A model generated the notes under the pieces. It did no database searches and was not told the DNA's origin. It saw nothing but the letters and a program-made list of their open reading frames with translations. Both the position numbers and the translations under genes were made by a program. From assembly GCF_019656655.1 (NCBI RefSeq), contig NZ_BPMV01000001.1, positions 2,914,001-2,978,000 of the forward strand: 64,000 nt of DNA, given 5' to 3'. This stretch comes from Tsukamurella sp. TY48 (GTDB taxonomy: Bacteria > Actinomycetota > Actinomycetes > Mycobacteriales > Mycobacteriaceae). Each line of letters starts with the position of its first letter. Position 1 is the first letter of the stretch. Below are positions 1 through 10,492 of this stretch, in pieces.

Positions 1-147
1 CGCTCCCGACTTCTTGTGTCGGGAGAAGGAGGTGCGGGCGCGCGATGCGAGCTCGTCCACCACGTCGAAACCGATGTTGTGGCGGGTACCGGCGTACTTC
101 TCGCCGGGGTTACCCAGCCCCACGACGATCAGCGGCCGGTCGGTCAC
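1..147 (-). CDS. pth: Peptidyl-tRNA hydrolase, N-terminal part (truncated by window edge)
   Basis: Only the first 49 codons are in the window. The reading frame starts with GTG at 147 and runs off the left edge. It contains the family's N-terminal signature [19 protein letters not shown], in which the Asn and His residues belong to the active site. Pth releases peptides from prematurely dissociated peptidyl-tRNA in the cytosol. It begins 5 bases after the rplY stop, the same rplY-pth order found in M. tuberculosis, so the two are almost certainly co-transcribed. The identification rests on a short but highly conserved stretch. Confidence 0.93.
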   Translation of the reverse strand, partial: MTDRPLIVVGLGNPGEKYAGTRHNIGFDVVDELASRARTSFSRHKKSGA

Positions 148-152
148 AGCAG

Positions 153-761
153 TTACTCGGCAGCCTCGGCGGCGGCCTCGTCGCCCTCGGCGGCGTCGTC
201 GCCCTCGGTCTCGGCGGCGGCGATCTCGGTGATGTTGACGATCAGCGCCTCGGGATCGGTGATCACGGTGACGCCGGCCGGGACCTCGAGCTGGCCCGCG
301 GCGATCTGGGTGCCGACCTCGAGGCCCTGCACGTTGACCACGATGTTCTCGGGGATGCTCAGCGCATCGGCCTCGATCTCGACCTCGTTGAGGTCCTGCG
401 CCACCTGGGTGCCGCCGGCCGGGTCGCCCTCGACGATGACGGGCACCGACACGGTGACCTTCTCGCCCTTCTTGATCACCAGGAGGTCGGTGTGCTCGAT
501 GTAGTTGCGCAGCGGGTGCACGACGACCTGCTTGGTCAGCGCGAGCTGCTCCTTGCCGTCGATGTCCAGGCTCAGCACGGCGTTGGTGCCGTCCTTACGC
601 AGGATGGCGGCGAAGTCGCGAGCCACCACGGTGAGGTGCTGGGGGTCGGTGCCGTGGCCGTAGAGGACCACGGGGACGAGGCCGTCGCGACGGGTGCGGC
701 GGGCGGCGCCCTTGCCGAACTCGGTGCGGACGGAAGCGGTGAGCTTGTTGGCGTTAGACAT
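153..761 (-). CDS. rplY: 50S ribosomal protein L25 (CTC/general stress family)
   Basis: This 202-residue protein has an N-terminal L25 domain (about 1-95, starting [21 protein letters not shown]), which binds the 5S rRNA. A C-terminal TL5/CTC beta domain (about 100-185) and an acidic Ala/Glu tail follow. The two-domain length of about 200 is normal for actinobacteria. The ATG at 761 follows the Shine-Dalgarno-like GGAGCATC. The gene is followed immediately by pth. A TAnnnT-type -10 (TAAGCT, complement of 901-906) lies about 140 bases upstream but has no good -35, so the promoter assignment is weak. Confidence 0.96.
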   Translation of the reverse strand: MSNANKLTASVRTEFGKGAARRTRRDGLVPVVLYGHGTDPQHLTVVARDFAAILRKDGTNAVLSLDIDGKEQLALTKQVVVHPLRNYIEHTDLLVIKKGEKVTVSVPVIVEGDPAGGTQVAQDLNEVEIEADALSIPENIVVNVQGLEVGTQIAAGQLEVPAGVTVITDPEALIVNITEIAAAETEGDDAAEGDEAAAEAAE

Positions 762-1028
762 GATGCTCCAAATGTGCGGTGCGGCCTCGGCGATCCGAGG
801 CGGCCCGCTCTCGCACGCACCGGGGGAGCCCGCGGGGTGGAGCGCAAGTTCGCGTCGATCACGGCGGCCGGAGCCGCCCTCGCCGAGAAGGTCGTCGCTC
901 AGCTTACCGAATCCGCCGGTCGTCAGTGAAATCGAGCCGGTCGGGCGAGCGCGGCGACGGGGAATGTTTTCGCCAACGCGTCATGTCCAGTTCGCCCCGT
1001 TGCCACGCCGCGCCCGGACCATGGTCTG
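762..1028. other. Intergenic region between rplY and an epoxide-hydrolase-like gene
   Basis: This 267-base divergent spacer holds the rplY leader on the minus strand. A 7-bp hairpin (784-790 with 795-801, loop CGAT) sits about 25 bases before the rplY start codon, where it could affect rplY translation. I see no convincing gene or known RNA motif in it. Confidence 0.5.
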
Positions 1029-1472
1029 GTGAACAACTCCCCGCTGTGGTCGCCGCAGGACGTCGCCGAGCGCTTCGTCGAGGCGCTGGGCAGCGGCGAT
1101 TACGAGATCGCCGAACACCTGCTGGCGAAGGACGTGGTGTACACCCGCACGTCGTGGCGCACGCTGCGCGGCCGGCGCGCGGTGTCTCGCAACTTCCGGC
1201 GCCACGAGCACTCCCGGGTGCAGCTGCGGTCGGTGCTGCTCTCGGCCACGGCCGCCGACGGGGTGGCCCTCACCGAGCGGGTGACCTCGCTGGTGTACGG
1301 GCCGCTGCGCCTGCAGTTCTGGGTGTGCTCGCGGTTCGACGTGCAGGACGGCCGGATCGTCGCCTGGCGCGACTACTTCGACTTCCTGGACATCGCGAAG
1401 GCCGCGGCACGGGCCGTGGCGGGCGCGGTCTACGCCCCGGCCCGCCCGGAGCTGCCGCGCGCCGTGGTGTGA
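1029..1472 (+). CDS. Limonene-1,2-epoxide hydrolase-like (SnoaL/NTF2-fold) protein
   Basis: The 147-residue cytosolic protein has the NTF2-like fold size and pattern. Its segment GPLRLQFWVCSRFDVQDGRI followed by WRDYFDF closely resembles the limonene-epoxide-hydrolase family, including mycobacterial EphG. Known family enzymes use an Asp-Arg-Asp set to activate water. The C-terminal Asp in WRDYFD and the Arg of the TERV segment are present. The position where I expect the first catalytic Asp (R-x-D) reads R-V-T, so catalysis is uncertain. GTG at 1029 is the start. The gene stands alone between rplY and an F420-type oxidoreductase. Confidence 0.75.
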   Translation: MNNSPLWSPQDVAERFVEALGSGDYEIAEHLLAKDVVYTRTSWRTLRGRRAVSRNFRRHEHSRVQLRSVLLSATAADGVALTERVTSLVYGPLRLQFWVCSRFDVQDGRIVAWRDYFDFLDIAKAAARAVAGAVYAPARPELPRAVV

Positions 1473-1539
1473 CGGGGAAGGTTTTCGTGCAGCGCGGGTC
1501 CAGGGGAAGCAGCGCGCCGGCCGCGGCGTTGCACAGAGC

Positions 1540-2358
1540 ATGACGAATCTGGGCAGTCTCGGAATCTGGCGCGCGTCCACGCAGGTGGACGGTGCCTTCG
1601 CGGCGAAGGCGGAGGGGCTCGGTTACGGCGCGGTGTGGCTGGGCGGCTCCCCGGGCGGCGACCTCGCGATCGCCGACGAGCTGCTCGAGGCCACCGAGAC
1701 GCTGCAGGTGGCCACCGGCATCCTCAACATCTGGCAGGACACCCCCGCCTCGGCGGCGAAGGCCTTCCACCGGATCGAGCAGGCCCACCCGGGCCGGTTC
1801 CTGCTCGGGATCGGTGCCGGGCACCGTGAGGCGACCGCCGAGTACCGCTCCCCCTACCAGGCACTCGTCGACTATCTGGACGCACTCGCGGCCGAGGGCG
1901 TCCCGTCCGACCGGATCGTGCTCGCCGCGTTGGGGCCGAAGGTCCTCAGGCTCGCCGCCGATCGGACCGCCGGTGCGCATCCGTACCTGACGACGCCGGA
2001 GCACACCCGGCGGGCGCGGGAGATCCTCGGCGCCGGTCCGTTGCTCGCGCCCGAGCAGAAGGTGGTGCTCGATCCGGACGACACCCGGGGCCGGGAGACC
2101 GGACGGAAGACCGTGAAGTTCTACCTCGGCCTGCGGAACTACGTGGCCAATCTGCAGCGTCTCGGCTACGAGGACGCCGACGTGGCATCTCCGGGAAGTG
2201 ACCGCTTGATCGATGCCCTCGCCGTGCACGGCGACGGCGATGTGGTCGCGGCCGGGGTGCGGGCGCATCTCGACGCGGGTGCCGATCACGTGGTGGTGCA
2301 GGCGCTTGGCGAGGACCCGTGGCCCGCTCTGGAGGCGATCGCGCAGCGCCTGCTCTGA
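1540..2358 (+). CDS. LLM-class (luciferase-like) F420-dependent oxidoreductase
   Basis: The 272-residue protein follows the bacterial luciferase/F420 TIM-barrel pattern: GSLGIWRAS at the N-terminus, GYGAVWLGGSPGG, LQVATGILNIW and HPGRFLLGIGAGH. These are typical of a short F420 family of about 270 residues common in mycobacteria and Rhodococcus. It probably transfers hydride between F420 and an unknown organic substrate in the cytosol. The start is ATG at 1540 and the stop lies just before the next gene, so the two may be one transcript. Family assignment is firm; substrate is unknown. Confidence 0.85.
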   Translation: MTNLGSLGIWRASTQVDGAFAAKAEGLGYGAVWLGGSPGGDLAIADELLEATETLQVATGILNIWQDTPASAAKAFHRIEQAHPGRFLLGIGAGHREATAEYRSPYQALVDYLDALAAEGVPSDRIVLAALGPKVLRLAADRTAGAHPYLTTPEHTRRAREILGAGPLLAPEQKVVLDPDDTRGRETGRKTVKFYLGLRNYVANLQRLGYEDADVASPGSDRLIDALAVHGDGDVVAAGVRAHLDAGADHVVVQALGEDPWPALEAIAQRLL

Positions 2359-2378
2359 GCGTGCGGCACTATGGTGCC

Positions 2379-3206
2379 GTGACCGTCACAGCGCAAGCAG
2401 CCCGCAACATCGCCGACTTCGCCGTGGAGCCGTTCACGGCGCACGGGACCACGCACGACGTGTACCGCAAGGGCACCGGCCCGGCGGTGATCGTGATGGC
2501 CGAGATCCCCGGCATCACCCCGAAGGTGCTCGATTTCGCACGCAAGCTGGTGGACGCGGGATTCACCGCGGTGCTGCCGCACCTGTTCGGCGTGCCCGGC
2601 CTCGACGCCGACCCGCGGAAGGTGGGCATCAAGGGCACGGCGACGGCCGTCGCGTCGGTCGCCCCGCTGTGCGTCAGCAAGGAGTTCACCATCCTCGCCG
2701 TCGGCAAGTCCTCCCCGGTGATCACCTGGCTGCGCGCGCTGGCCCGCCAGGAGCACGAGCGGTGCGGCGGCAAGGGCGTCGGCGCCGTCGGGATGTGTTT
2801 CACCGGCGGTTTCGCGCTGGGCATGGCGGTCGACGATGTGCTGCTGGCGCCGGTGCTGAGCCAGCCCTCGCTGCCGCTGGGCATCACGCCCAGCCGCCGG
2901 CACAACATCGACATCTCGCCGGAAGACCTGGAGACCGTGAAGGTGCGCTGCGCCAAACAGGGCCTCAAGGTGCTGGGCATGCGGTTCACCGGCGACAAGA
3001 TGGTGCCCGGCGAGCGCTTCGCCTTCCTGCGTGAGCAGCTGGGCGATGCCTTCATCGCGGTCGAGATCGACGACGCCGACGCGAATCCCGATGCGCCCAC
3101 GCCACCGCACTCCGTACTCACCGAGCACCTGATCGACGAGCCGGGACAGCCCACCCGCGCGGCGCTGGATCAGGTCATCGACCTGATGCGCAGCACCCTG
3201 CGCTAG
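2379..3206 (+). CDS. Dienelactone hydrolase family alpha/beta hydrolase
   Basis: The frame codes for 275 residues from GTG at 2379; another in-frame GTG lies at 2361 and overlap with the upstream gene would be needed for earlier starts. It shows VIVMAEIPGITPKV near the N-terminus and GAVGMCFTGGFALGMAV, which matches the dienelactone-hydrolase nucleophile elbow G-x-C-x-G with Cys as nucleophile. It is likely a cytosolic hydrolase of lactones or esters with unknown natural substrate. It lies 20 bases after the F420-type oxidoreductase on the same strand, so co-transcription is likely. Confidence 0.82.
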   Translation: MTVTAQAARNIADFAVEPFTAHGTTHDVYRKGTGPAVIVMAEIPGITPKVLDFARKLVDAGFTAVLPHLFGVPGLDADPRKVGIKGTATAVASVAPLCVSKEFTILAVGKSSPVITWLRALARQEHERCGGKGVGAVGMCFTGGFALGMAVDDVLLAPVLSQPSLPLGITPSRRHNIDISPEDLETVKVRCAKQGLKVLGMRFTGDKMVPGERFAFLREQLGDAFIAVEIDDADANPDAPTPPHSVLTEHLIDEPGQPTRAALDQVIDLMRSTLR

Positions 3207-3224
3207 GCGGGCGGGCCGTCCGGC

Positions 3225-3325
3225 CTATTCGAGGCGCTTCTCCTCTTCCCGCTCCAGGCGGTCGCGCTCCTCCTGGCGGCGCTTCTCCTCGTGCTCGATG
3301 GCCTCTTCGCGGGCGTTCTTGTTGC

Positions 3326-3329
<4 letters not shown>
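3225..3329 (-). CDS. 34-residue highly charged microprotein coupled to the Clp gene
   Basis: ATG at 3329 overlaps the TGA of the upstream Clp gene (ATGA, 3326-3329), the classic arrangement for translational coupling. The product starts MSNKNAREEAIEHEEKRRQE and continues as an unbroken Glu/Arg/Lys-rich stretch. About 70 percent of residues are charged, with no Gly or Pro, so a single amphipathic or fully charged alpha helix is expected. I do not recognise a family. The overlap and the same strand suggest it is the last gene of the DyP-encapsulin-Clp operon. A role as adaptor or small partner of the Clp protein is only inference. Confidence 0.65.
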
Positions 3330-5884
<2,555 letters not shown>

Positions 5885-5939
5885 TTCACTGCTTTCCATT
5901 CATCGGTCGGTGGGACGGGTGGAGCGGTGGTGCACAAGA

Positions 5940-6737
5940 TCAAGCGGTGAGCGGTACTGCGGCCTCGGGGGTGTAGGCGAGGAAGGTGAAGGTCTCCTGC
6001 AGGTACAACTCCACCGCGTCGGCGGTGTGCGAGAGGTAGCCGATCTCCACATCGGTGCCCAGCCGCAGGTCGAAATCGCCACCGCGCGTGGTGAGCACGA
6101 AGGCGCCGTCGATCGCGGGCGCCCAGATGATGTCGCCGTCGACGAGCCGGTTGAGGTGCTCGCGCACCGGATAGCCGTGATCGGAGGTCTCGCTCACGCG
6201 GGTGTACACATCGGCGGAGAGCAGCACGGAGTACGGGCCGTCCACACCGGCGAGCCGCAGATCGGACAGCGCCTGGGAGACGACGTCGGGGATGTCGCGC
6301 GGATCGTCGGGCAGCTTGAGGTCGCCGCCGGCGGCGGTGTTGCGGATGCCGGGGATCGATGCGGCCGGATAGCCCTCGAAGATCGCCCGGTCCTCGGCGT
6401 AGGCGAGGCTGCGTGCCGCGTCCTTGACCGGATCCCAATCGGCGTCCTGTGCCCCGCGCTCCACCGAGTCGATGGCCTTGCGGCTCAGCGTGAACGGCAC
6501 GCGCAGGCGCACCAGGGGGCGACTGTCGCGCAGGTGGGCCTGCACGCCCTCGGCGGGACCGCCCACCTCGAGCAGGTGGCCGGTGCCGATCGCGCTGGCG
6601 CCGGGGCCGAGCGGTTCACCGAGGTCCACCACGCGGCGGCCGGCGATGTTGCGTTTGAAGGTGCGCGTCGCTTCGGTCTCGATCTCCGACCACGCCGCGG
6701 CGGTCACGGGGGCGAGTTCGCGGTACAGGTTGTTCAT
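5940..6737 (-). CDS. Family 1 encapsulin shell protein (linocin M18-like)
   Basis: This 265-residue protein has the HK97-fold encapsulin hallmarks: MNNLYRELAPVTAAAWSEIE at the start (the N-terminal cargo-binding helix), RTFKRNIAGRRVVD, EDRAIFEGYPAA, and the C-terminal LYLQETFTFLAYTPEAAV. The family assembles 60-subunit nanocompartments of about 24 nm in the cytosol. ATG at 6737 overlaps the TGA of the DyP peroxidase gene by 4 bases (6734-6737), tying shell to cargo. The length matches the family norm of about 265. Identification is confident. Confidence 0.95.
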   Translation of the reverse strand: MNNLYRELAPVTAAAWSEIETEATRTFKRNIAGRRVVDLGEPLGPGASAIGTGHLLEVGGPAEGVQAHLRDSRPLVRLRVPFTLSRKAIDSVERGAQDADWDPVKDAARSLAYAEDRAIFEGYPAASIPGIRNTAAGGDLKLPDDPRDIPDVVSQALSDLRLAGVDGPYSVLLSADVYTRVSETSDHGYPVREHLNRLVDGDIIWAPAIDGAFVLTTRGGDFDLRLGTDVEIGYLSHTADAVELYLQETFTFLAYTPEAAVPLTA

Positions 6738-7756
6738 CGATCGCTTCCTTTCAGACTGCCGATCCGCAGCGAGCCGTCCGCGGCGTCGGCGGTGGGTGCG
6801 GGGGACCCCTCCGCCTCCTCCGGTGCCGCGGGCGGATCGTCCAGGAAATCGGCGGGCGGGGTGAAGAACAGGCATCCGGTGTGCGCGGTGGAGAAGTCGA
6901 GCACGCGGTCGGTGTTGCCGGGCGGATCGCCCAGGAACATGTTGCGCAGCATGCGTTCGGTGATCCCGGGGTCCCGGGAGTAGCCGATGAAGTAGGTGCC
7001 GAACTCGCCGCTGCCCACCTGCCCGAAGGGCATGTTCTGGCGCACGATCTTCAGTTCGTTGCCCTCGTCGTCGGTGATCACGTTGAGCGCGATGTGCGCG
7101 TCGGCGGGTTTGACGTCGTCGTCCATCTCGATGTCCTCGAGCTTGGACCGGCCGATCACCTTCTCCTGTTCCTCGACGGTGAGCGCGCGCCACGCGGTCA
7201 TATCGTGCAGGTACTTCTGGACGTGGACGTAGCTGCCGCCCGCGAAGTGCGGGTCCTCGTCGCCCACCGTCGTGGCCGCGACGGCCACCTCGCCCGACGG
7301 GTTCTCCGTGCCGTCCACGAAGCCCAGCAGGTCGCGGTTGTCGAAGAACCGGAAGCCGTGCACCTCGTCGACCACGGTGATCGCACCGTCGAAGGCGTCC
7401 ACGATCCGTGACGACAGTTCGAAGCACATGTCGAGCGATTCGGCCTTGATGTGCAGCAGCAGATCGCCCGGTGTCGACGGTGCGCGGTGGCGCGGACCGT
7501 CGAGCTCGACGAACGGGTGCAGACCCCGGGGCTTCGGGCCCGCGAAGAGGCGGTCCCAGGCGTCCGAGCCGATGGAGGTGATGAGGGCCAGGCCCTTCTC
7601 CGGGTAGCGGAAGGAGACCGATCGGACGAGTCCGGACAGGTCGCCGAGCGTATCCCTCACGTCGTCGGCGCGATCGCGGTCGATCGTGGCCACGAGGAAC
7701 ATCGCTGCAGTGGACAGCGGTGTGAGAACCGGTTGCGGGCGCGTCACGTTTTTCAC
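6734..7756 (-). CDS. Dye-decolorizing (DyP) heme peroxidase with encapsulin cargo-loading tail
   Basis: The 340-residue protein has the DyP motif GFVDGTENP (146-154, catalytic Asp148), a likely proximal heme ligand His221 in ADAHIA and a distal Arg in IVRQNMP. A flexible Pro/Glu/Ala linker (about 301-326) leads to the C-terminal DGSLRIGSLKG (327-337), which fits the known cargo-loading peptide of encapsulin DyPs. It should be packaged inside the shell encoded next and use hydrogen peroxide to oxidise aromatic substrates. The start is GTG at 7756; no clear promoter was identified upstream. It is the first gene of the operon. Confidence 0.95.
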   Translation of the reverse strand: MKNVTRPQPVLTPLSTAAMFLVATIDRDRADDVRDTLGDLSGLVRSVSFRYPEKGLALITSIGSDAWDRLFAGPKPRGLHPFVELDGPRHRAPSTPGDLLLHIKAESLDMCFELSSRIVDAFDGAITVVDEVHGFRFFDNRDLLGFVDGTENPSGEVAVAATTVGDEDPHFAGGSYVHVQKYLHDMTAWRALTVEEQEKVIGRSKLEDIEMDDDVKPADAHIALNVITDDEGNELKIVRQNMPFGQVGSGEFGTYFIGYSRDPGITERMLRNMFLGDPPGNTDRVLDFSTAHTGCLFFTPPADFLDDPPAAPEEAEGSPAPTADAADGSLRIGSLKGSDR

Positions 7757-7883
7757 ACTAACCGAGCCCGGCGACGGCAGCAGGGGAAGCGAACGACCGC
7801 GACAATCCGATGCCGTGCGATGATGAGGGCGATCGGGGAGGGCGCAGCCCGCCTTCCCAGTCGGTTGTGGATGGGAGACGAAG

Positions 7884-8075
7884 ATGACCTGGATCGCCGT
7901 GGTGCTGTTGGGGATCGCCGCACTGGCCGGGCTCGGATTCGCCTGTGCGATCTCGACGCCTCGCCGCCCCGCCTCCGATGCGACCTACTCGACCAATGCG
8001 CTCATCGCGGCGGGCGCGGTCACCGGCTCGGCACTGTGTGCGATCGCCGCGGCGGTGCTCACCGCCGGCGTCTGA
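7884..8075 (+). CDS. Small membrane protein of unknown function (63 aa)
   Basis: ATG at 7884 has a good Shine-Dalgarno (GGGAGA) 8 bases upstream. Two hydrophobic stretches are seen: TWIAVVLLGIAALAGLGFAC (about 2-21) and LIAAGAVTGSALCAIAAAVL (about 40-59), separated by a short polar loop with STPRRPAS. A two-span hairpin membrane protein is likely. No family is recognised. The FUSC transporter begins 20 bases downstream on the same strand, so it may be an accessory to that protein. Confidence 0.65.
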   Translation: MTWIAVVLLGIAALAGLGFACAISTPRRPASDATYSTNALIAAGAVTGSALCAIAAAVLTAGV

Positions 8076-8095
8076 CACCGCCTCGGCGCCCGCCG

Positions 8096-9166
8096 GTGCG
8101 GTCCTCGCTACGCTCCGCCGTCGCCGCGGTTCCGGAGCGGTATCGCCCTGATCTCCGCGATGGAGGTCACGCGCTGCGCGTTGCGCTCGCGCTCCTGATT
8201 CCTGGATTACTGCTGATCGCATGGGGTCGTCCTGAGCTTCTCGTGTATGCGGAGTTCGGTGCCTTCGCGGGCATGTACGGCCGCGGCGAATCGGGACGGC
8301 CGCGGATCGTGCACCAGTTGCAGGCCGGCGGCCTGCTCACCGTGGGGGAGCTGCTGGGGATCACGCTGTCGCATCAGCAGGCGCCGCCGTGGGTGCTGGT
8401 GCTGGTCGGGGTGGTCTTCGCCACCGTCTGTTCGGTGCTGGCCGATGCGGTGCGCCTGCGGCCCGCCGGGCCTTTCTTCTTCCTCTTCGCGATGGGTGCC
8501 ACCGCGACCTTGCCGGCCGATCTGGCGCCGCCCGGCCAGGCCCTCGCGATCTGCGTGGCCACGGTGCTCTTCGCGATCGTCGTCGGCGCGATCGGGCGGC
8601 CCGATCCGTTCCGCGGCCGGCCCTGGTGGGACGGGATCGCACTGGTCCTTCGCCGGCCGGCGCCCGGGGTCGGGACGCACGCCCTGCGGTACGCGCTCGC
8701 CGTCGGTCTGGCGGGCGGTATCGGGATCCTGCTGGGTGTGGACCACGCGAACTGGGCGATGGCGGCGGCGGCCGTCCCGCTCGCGGTGATCGACGCGGGC
8801 CGGCCCTCGGATTCCGAGTTCCGGTCGGTGGCGGGGCGCGCGATGCACCGGACGGTGGGCACCTTCGTGGGCCTGCTGGTGGCGGCAGCCCTGCTCGCCC
8901 TGGACCCGGGGCCCACCGCGCTCGCCCTGGTGGCCATCGCGCTGTTGTTCCCCACGGAGCTGTACATGGCGCGGCACTACGCGGTGGCGATCGGCTTCTT
9001 CACGCCCCTGATCATGTTGATGACGGAGCTCGCCGATCCCACCGATCCGCTCCGGATGCTCACCTACCGCGGCGTGGACACCATCATCGGTGTGTGCGCC
9101 GGCATCCTGGTGGCGCTCCTGGTGCGCGGCAGGCCCCGCCGGACCGGGCTCGTCCGCCCGGCCTGA
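8096..9166 (+). CDS. FUSC-family inner-membrane protein
   Basis: From GTG at 8096 the product is 356 residues; the exact start is not certain because no strong ribosome site is visible. It has two blocks of hydrophobic segments, the first with ALALLIPGLLLIAWGRPELL and VYAEFGAFAGMYGR. The second block has GIGILLGVDHANWAMAAAAV, followed by GRAMHRTVGTFVGLLVAAAL. The repeated G-R..H-R..GT-x-GL pattern is typical of FUSC/aromatic-acid-exporter-like proteins. It is likely an exporter of small aromatic or toxic compounds; substrate unknown. It shares a terminator with the convergent formate dehydrogenase gene. Confidence 0.78.
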   Translation: MRSSLRSAVAAVPERYRPDLRDGGHALRVALALLIPGLLLIAWGRPELLVYAEFGAFAGMYGRGESGRPRIVHQLQAGGLLTVGELLGITLSHQQAPPWVLVLVGVVFATVCSVLADAVRLRPAGPFFFLFAMGATATLPADLAPPGQALAICVATVLFAIVVGAIGRPDPFRGRPWWDGIALVLRRPAPGVGTHALRYALAVGLAGGIGILLGVDHANWAMAAAAVPLAVIDAGRPSDSEFRSVAGRAMHRTVGTFVGLLVAAALLALDPGPTALALVAIALLFPTELYMARHYAVAIGFFTPLIMLMTELADPTDPLRMLTYRGVDTIIGVCAGILVALLVRGRPRRTGLVRPA

Positions 9167-9184
9167 CGGGGCCCGTCCGTCAGG
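9162..9184. terminator. Hairpin shared by convergent FUSC and fdh genes, overlapping both stop codons
   Basis: CCTGACGG (9162-9169) pairs perfectly with CCGTCAGG (9177-9184). Each arm contains one gene's stop codon (TGA at 9164-9166, complement of 9180-9182). There is no T run, so it is probably a weak or Rho-assisted bidirectional terminator. Confidence 0.5.
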
Positions 9185-10358
9185 AACCCGCGCCGGGGCT
9201 GGCCTTGCCGTCGGCGGTGTACGACGCGGCGCCCACGCCGGCCAGCGCACCACCGGCCACGATGAGGTACTCGTCGCGGATCGGGGAACCGGCGAAGAAG
9301 TCCTCGAGGATCTCCCGGGTCCCGGCGGCGTAGCGGGCCTGCGCCGACAGCGTGGTGCCCGAGACGTGCGGGGTCATCGCGTGGTGGGGCATGGTGCGCC
9401 ACGGGTGGTCGACGGTCGGCGGCTGCGGGTACCAGACGTCACCGGCGTAGCCCGCCAACTGCCCGGACTCGAGCGCGGCCACGATGTCGTCGCGCACCAC
9501 GATCTCGGCGCGAGCGGTGTTGACGATGTAGGAGCCGCGGCGCATCGTGGCCAGCAGCTCGGCGTCGAACATGTGGTAGGTCTTCGGATGCAGGGGAGCG
9601 TGGATGTCGACGACGTCCACCGAGCGCACCAGCGATTCCACCGACTCGTGGTAGGTCAGGTTCAGTTCCTGCTCCAGTTCGAGTGGCAGGCGCCGGGTGT
9701 CGAAGTAGTGCAGCCGCACCCCGAACGGCGCCAGGCGGCGCATCACGGCCTGGCCGATCCGGCCCGCGGCGATGATGCCCACGTCCATGCCCTCGAGATC
9801 GTAGGCGCGCTCGACGCAGTCGGCGATGTTCCAGCCGCCCTCGATGACCCACTTGTACGAGGGCACGAAATTGCGCACCAGCGTGAGGATCTGCATCACG
9901 GCGTGCTCGGCGACGCTGATCGAGTTGGAGTAGGTGACCTCGGCGACGGTGACGCCGGCGTTGATCGCGGCATCGAGATCGACGTGATCGGAGCCGATGC
10001 CGGCGGTGAGCGCCAGCTTCAGGTTCGGGGCCTTGGCGATCCGCTCGGCGGACAGGTAGGCGGGCCAGAAGGGCTGCGAGATCACCACATCGGCGTCGGC
10101 GAGATGCTTCTCGAACTCGGCGCCGTCCTTGTCGGAGGTCACGATCAGCTCGTGGCCCTGGGATTCGAGGTACTTCCGCAGGCCGAGCTCGCCGGAGACG
10201 CAGCCGAGCAGTTCCCCGGGAGTGAAATCGATGGACGACGGCGAGGGGATGCTCTGGCCGCCGGGATAGGCCTCGATGAACGGGATCGAATCGCGGGCGT
10301 ACTCGGGCGGGTAACCGGTGACCGGGTCGGGGTACAGTACACACAGAATCTTCGCCAT
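9180..10358 (-). CDS. fdh: NAD-dependent formate dehydrogenase
   Basis: The 392-residue D-2-hydroxyacid-dehydrogenase-type protein oxidises formate to CO2 with NAD in the cytosol. Evidence includes MAKILCVLYPDPVTGYP at the N-terminus, SQPFWPAYLSAERI, a Rossmann motif GIIAAGRIGQAVMRRL, the Arg of NTARAEIV, and PQPPTVDHPWR followed by MTPHVSGTTL. The last two supply the Gln and His of the known formate dehydrogenase catalytic pair. Length matches the roughly 400-residue metal-free enzymes of Pseudomonas and Mycobacterium vaccae. ATG at 10358 follows GGAGTG. A LysR gene lies just upstream on the same strand and may control it. Confidence 0.95.
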   Translation of the reverse strand: MAKILCVLYPDPVTGYPPEYARDSIPFIEAYPGGQSIPSPSSIDFTPGELLGCVSGELGLRKYLESQGHELIVTSDKDGAEFEKHLADADVVISQPFWPAYLSAERIAKAPNLKLALTAGIGSDHVDLDAAINAGVTVAEVTYSNSISVAEHAVMQILTLVRNFVPSYKWVIEGGWNIADCVERAYDLEGMDVGIIAAGRIGQAVMRRLAPFGVRLHYFDTRRLPLELEQELNLTYHESVESLVRSVDVVDIHAPLHPKTYHMFDAELLATMRRGSYIVNTARAEIVVRDDIVAALESGQLAGYAGDVWYPQPPTVDHPWRTMPHHAMTPHVSGTTLSAQARYAAGTREILEDFFAGSPIRDEYLIVAGGALAGVGAASYTADGKASPGAGS

Positions 10359-10492
10359 GATCACTCCTTGAATCGGCGAGTGGGAGAACTGATTTCGTCC
10401 CTCTGCATCTACTTTCCCGCCGATCCGCGGGGGCGTCCAATACCGGATTCCGCTCGCCCGATAGGCGGCTCCGATCACCGCAGGCGGGCGGC

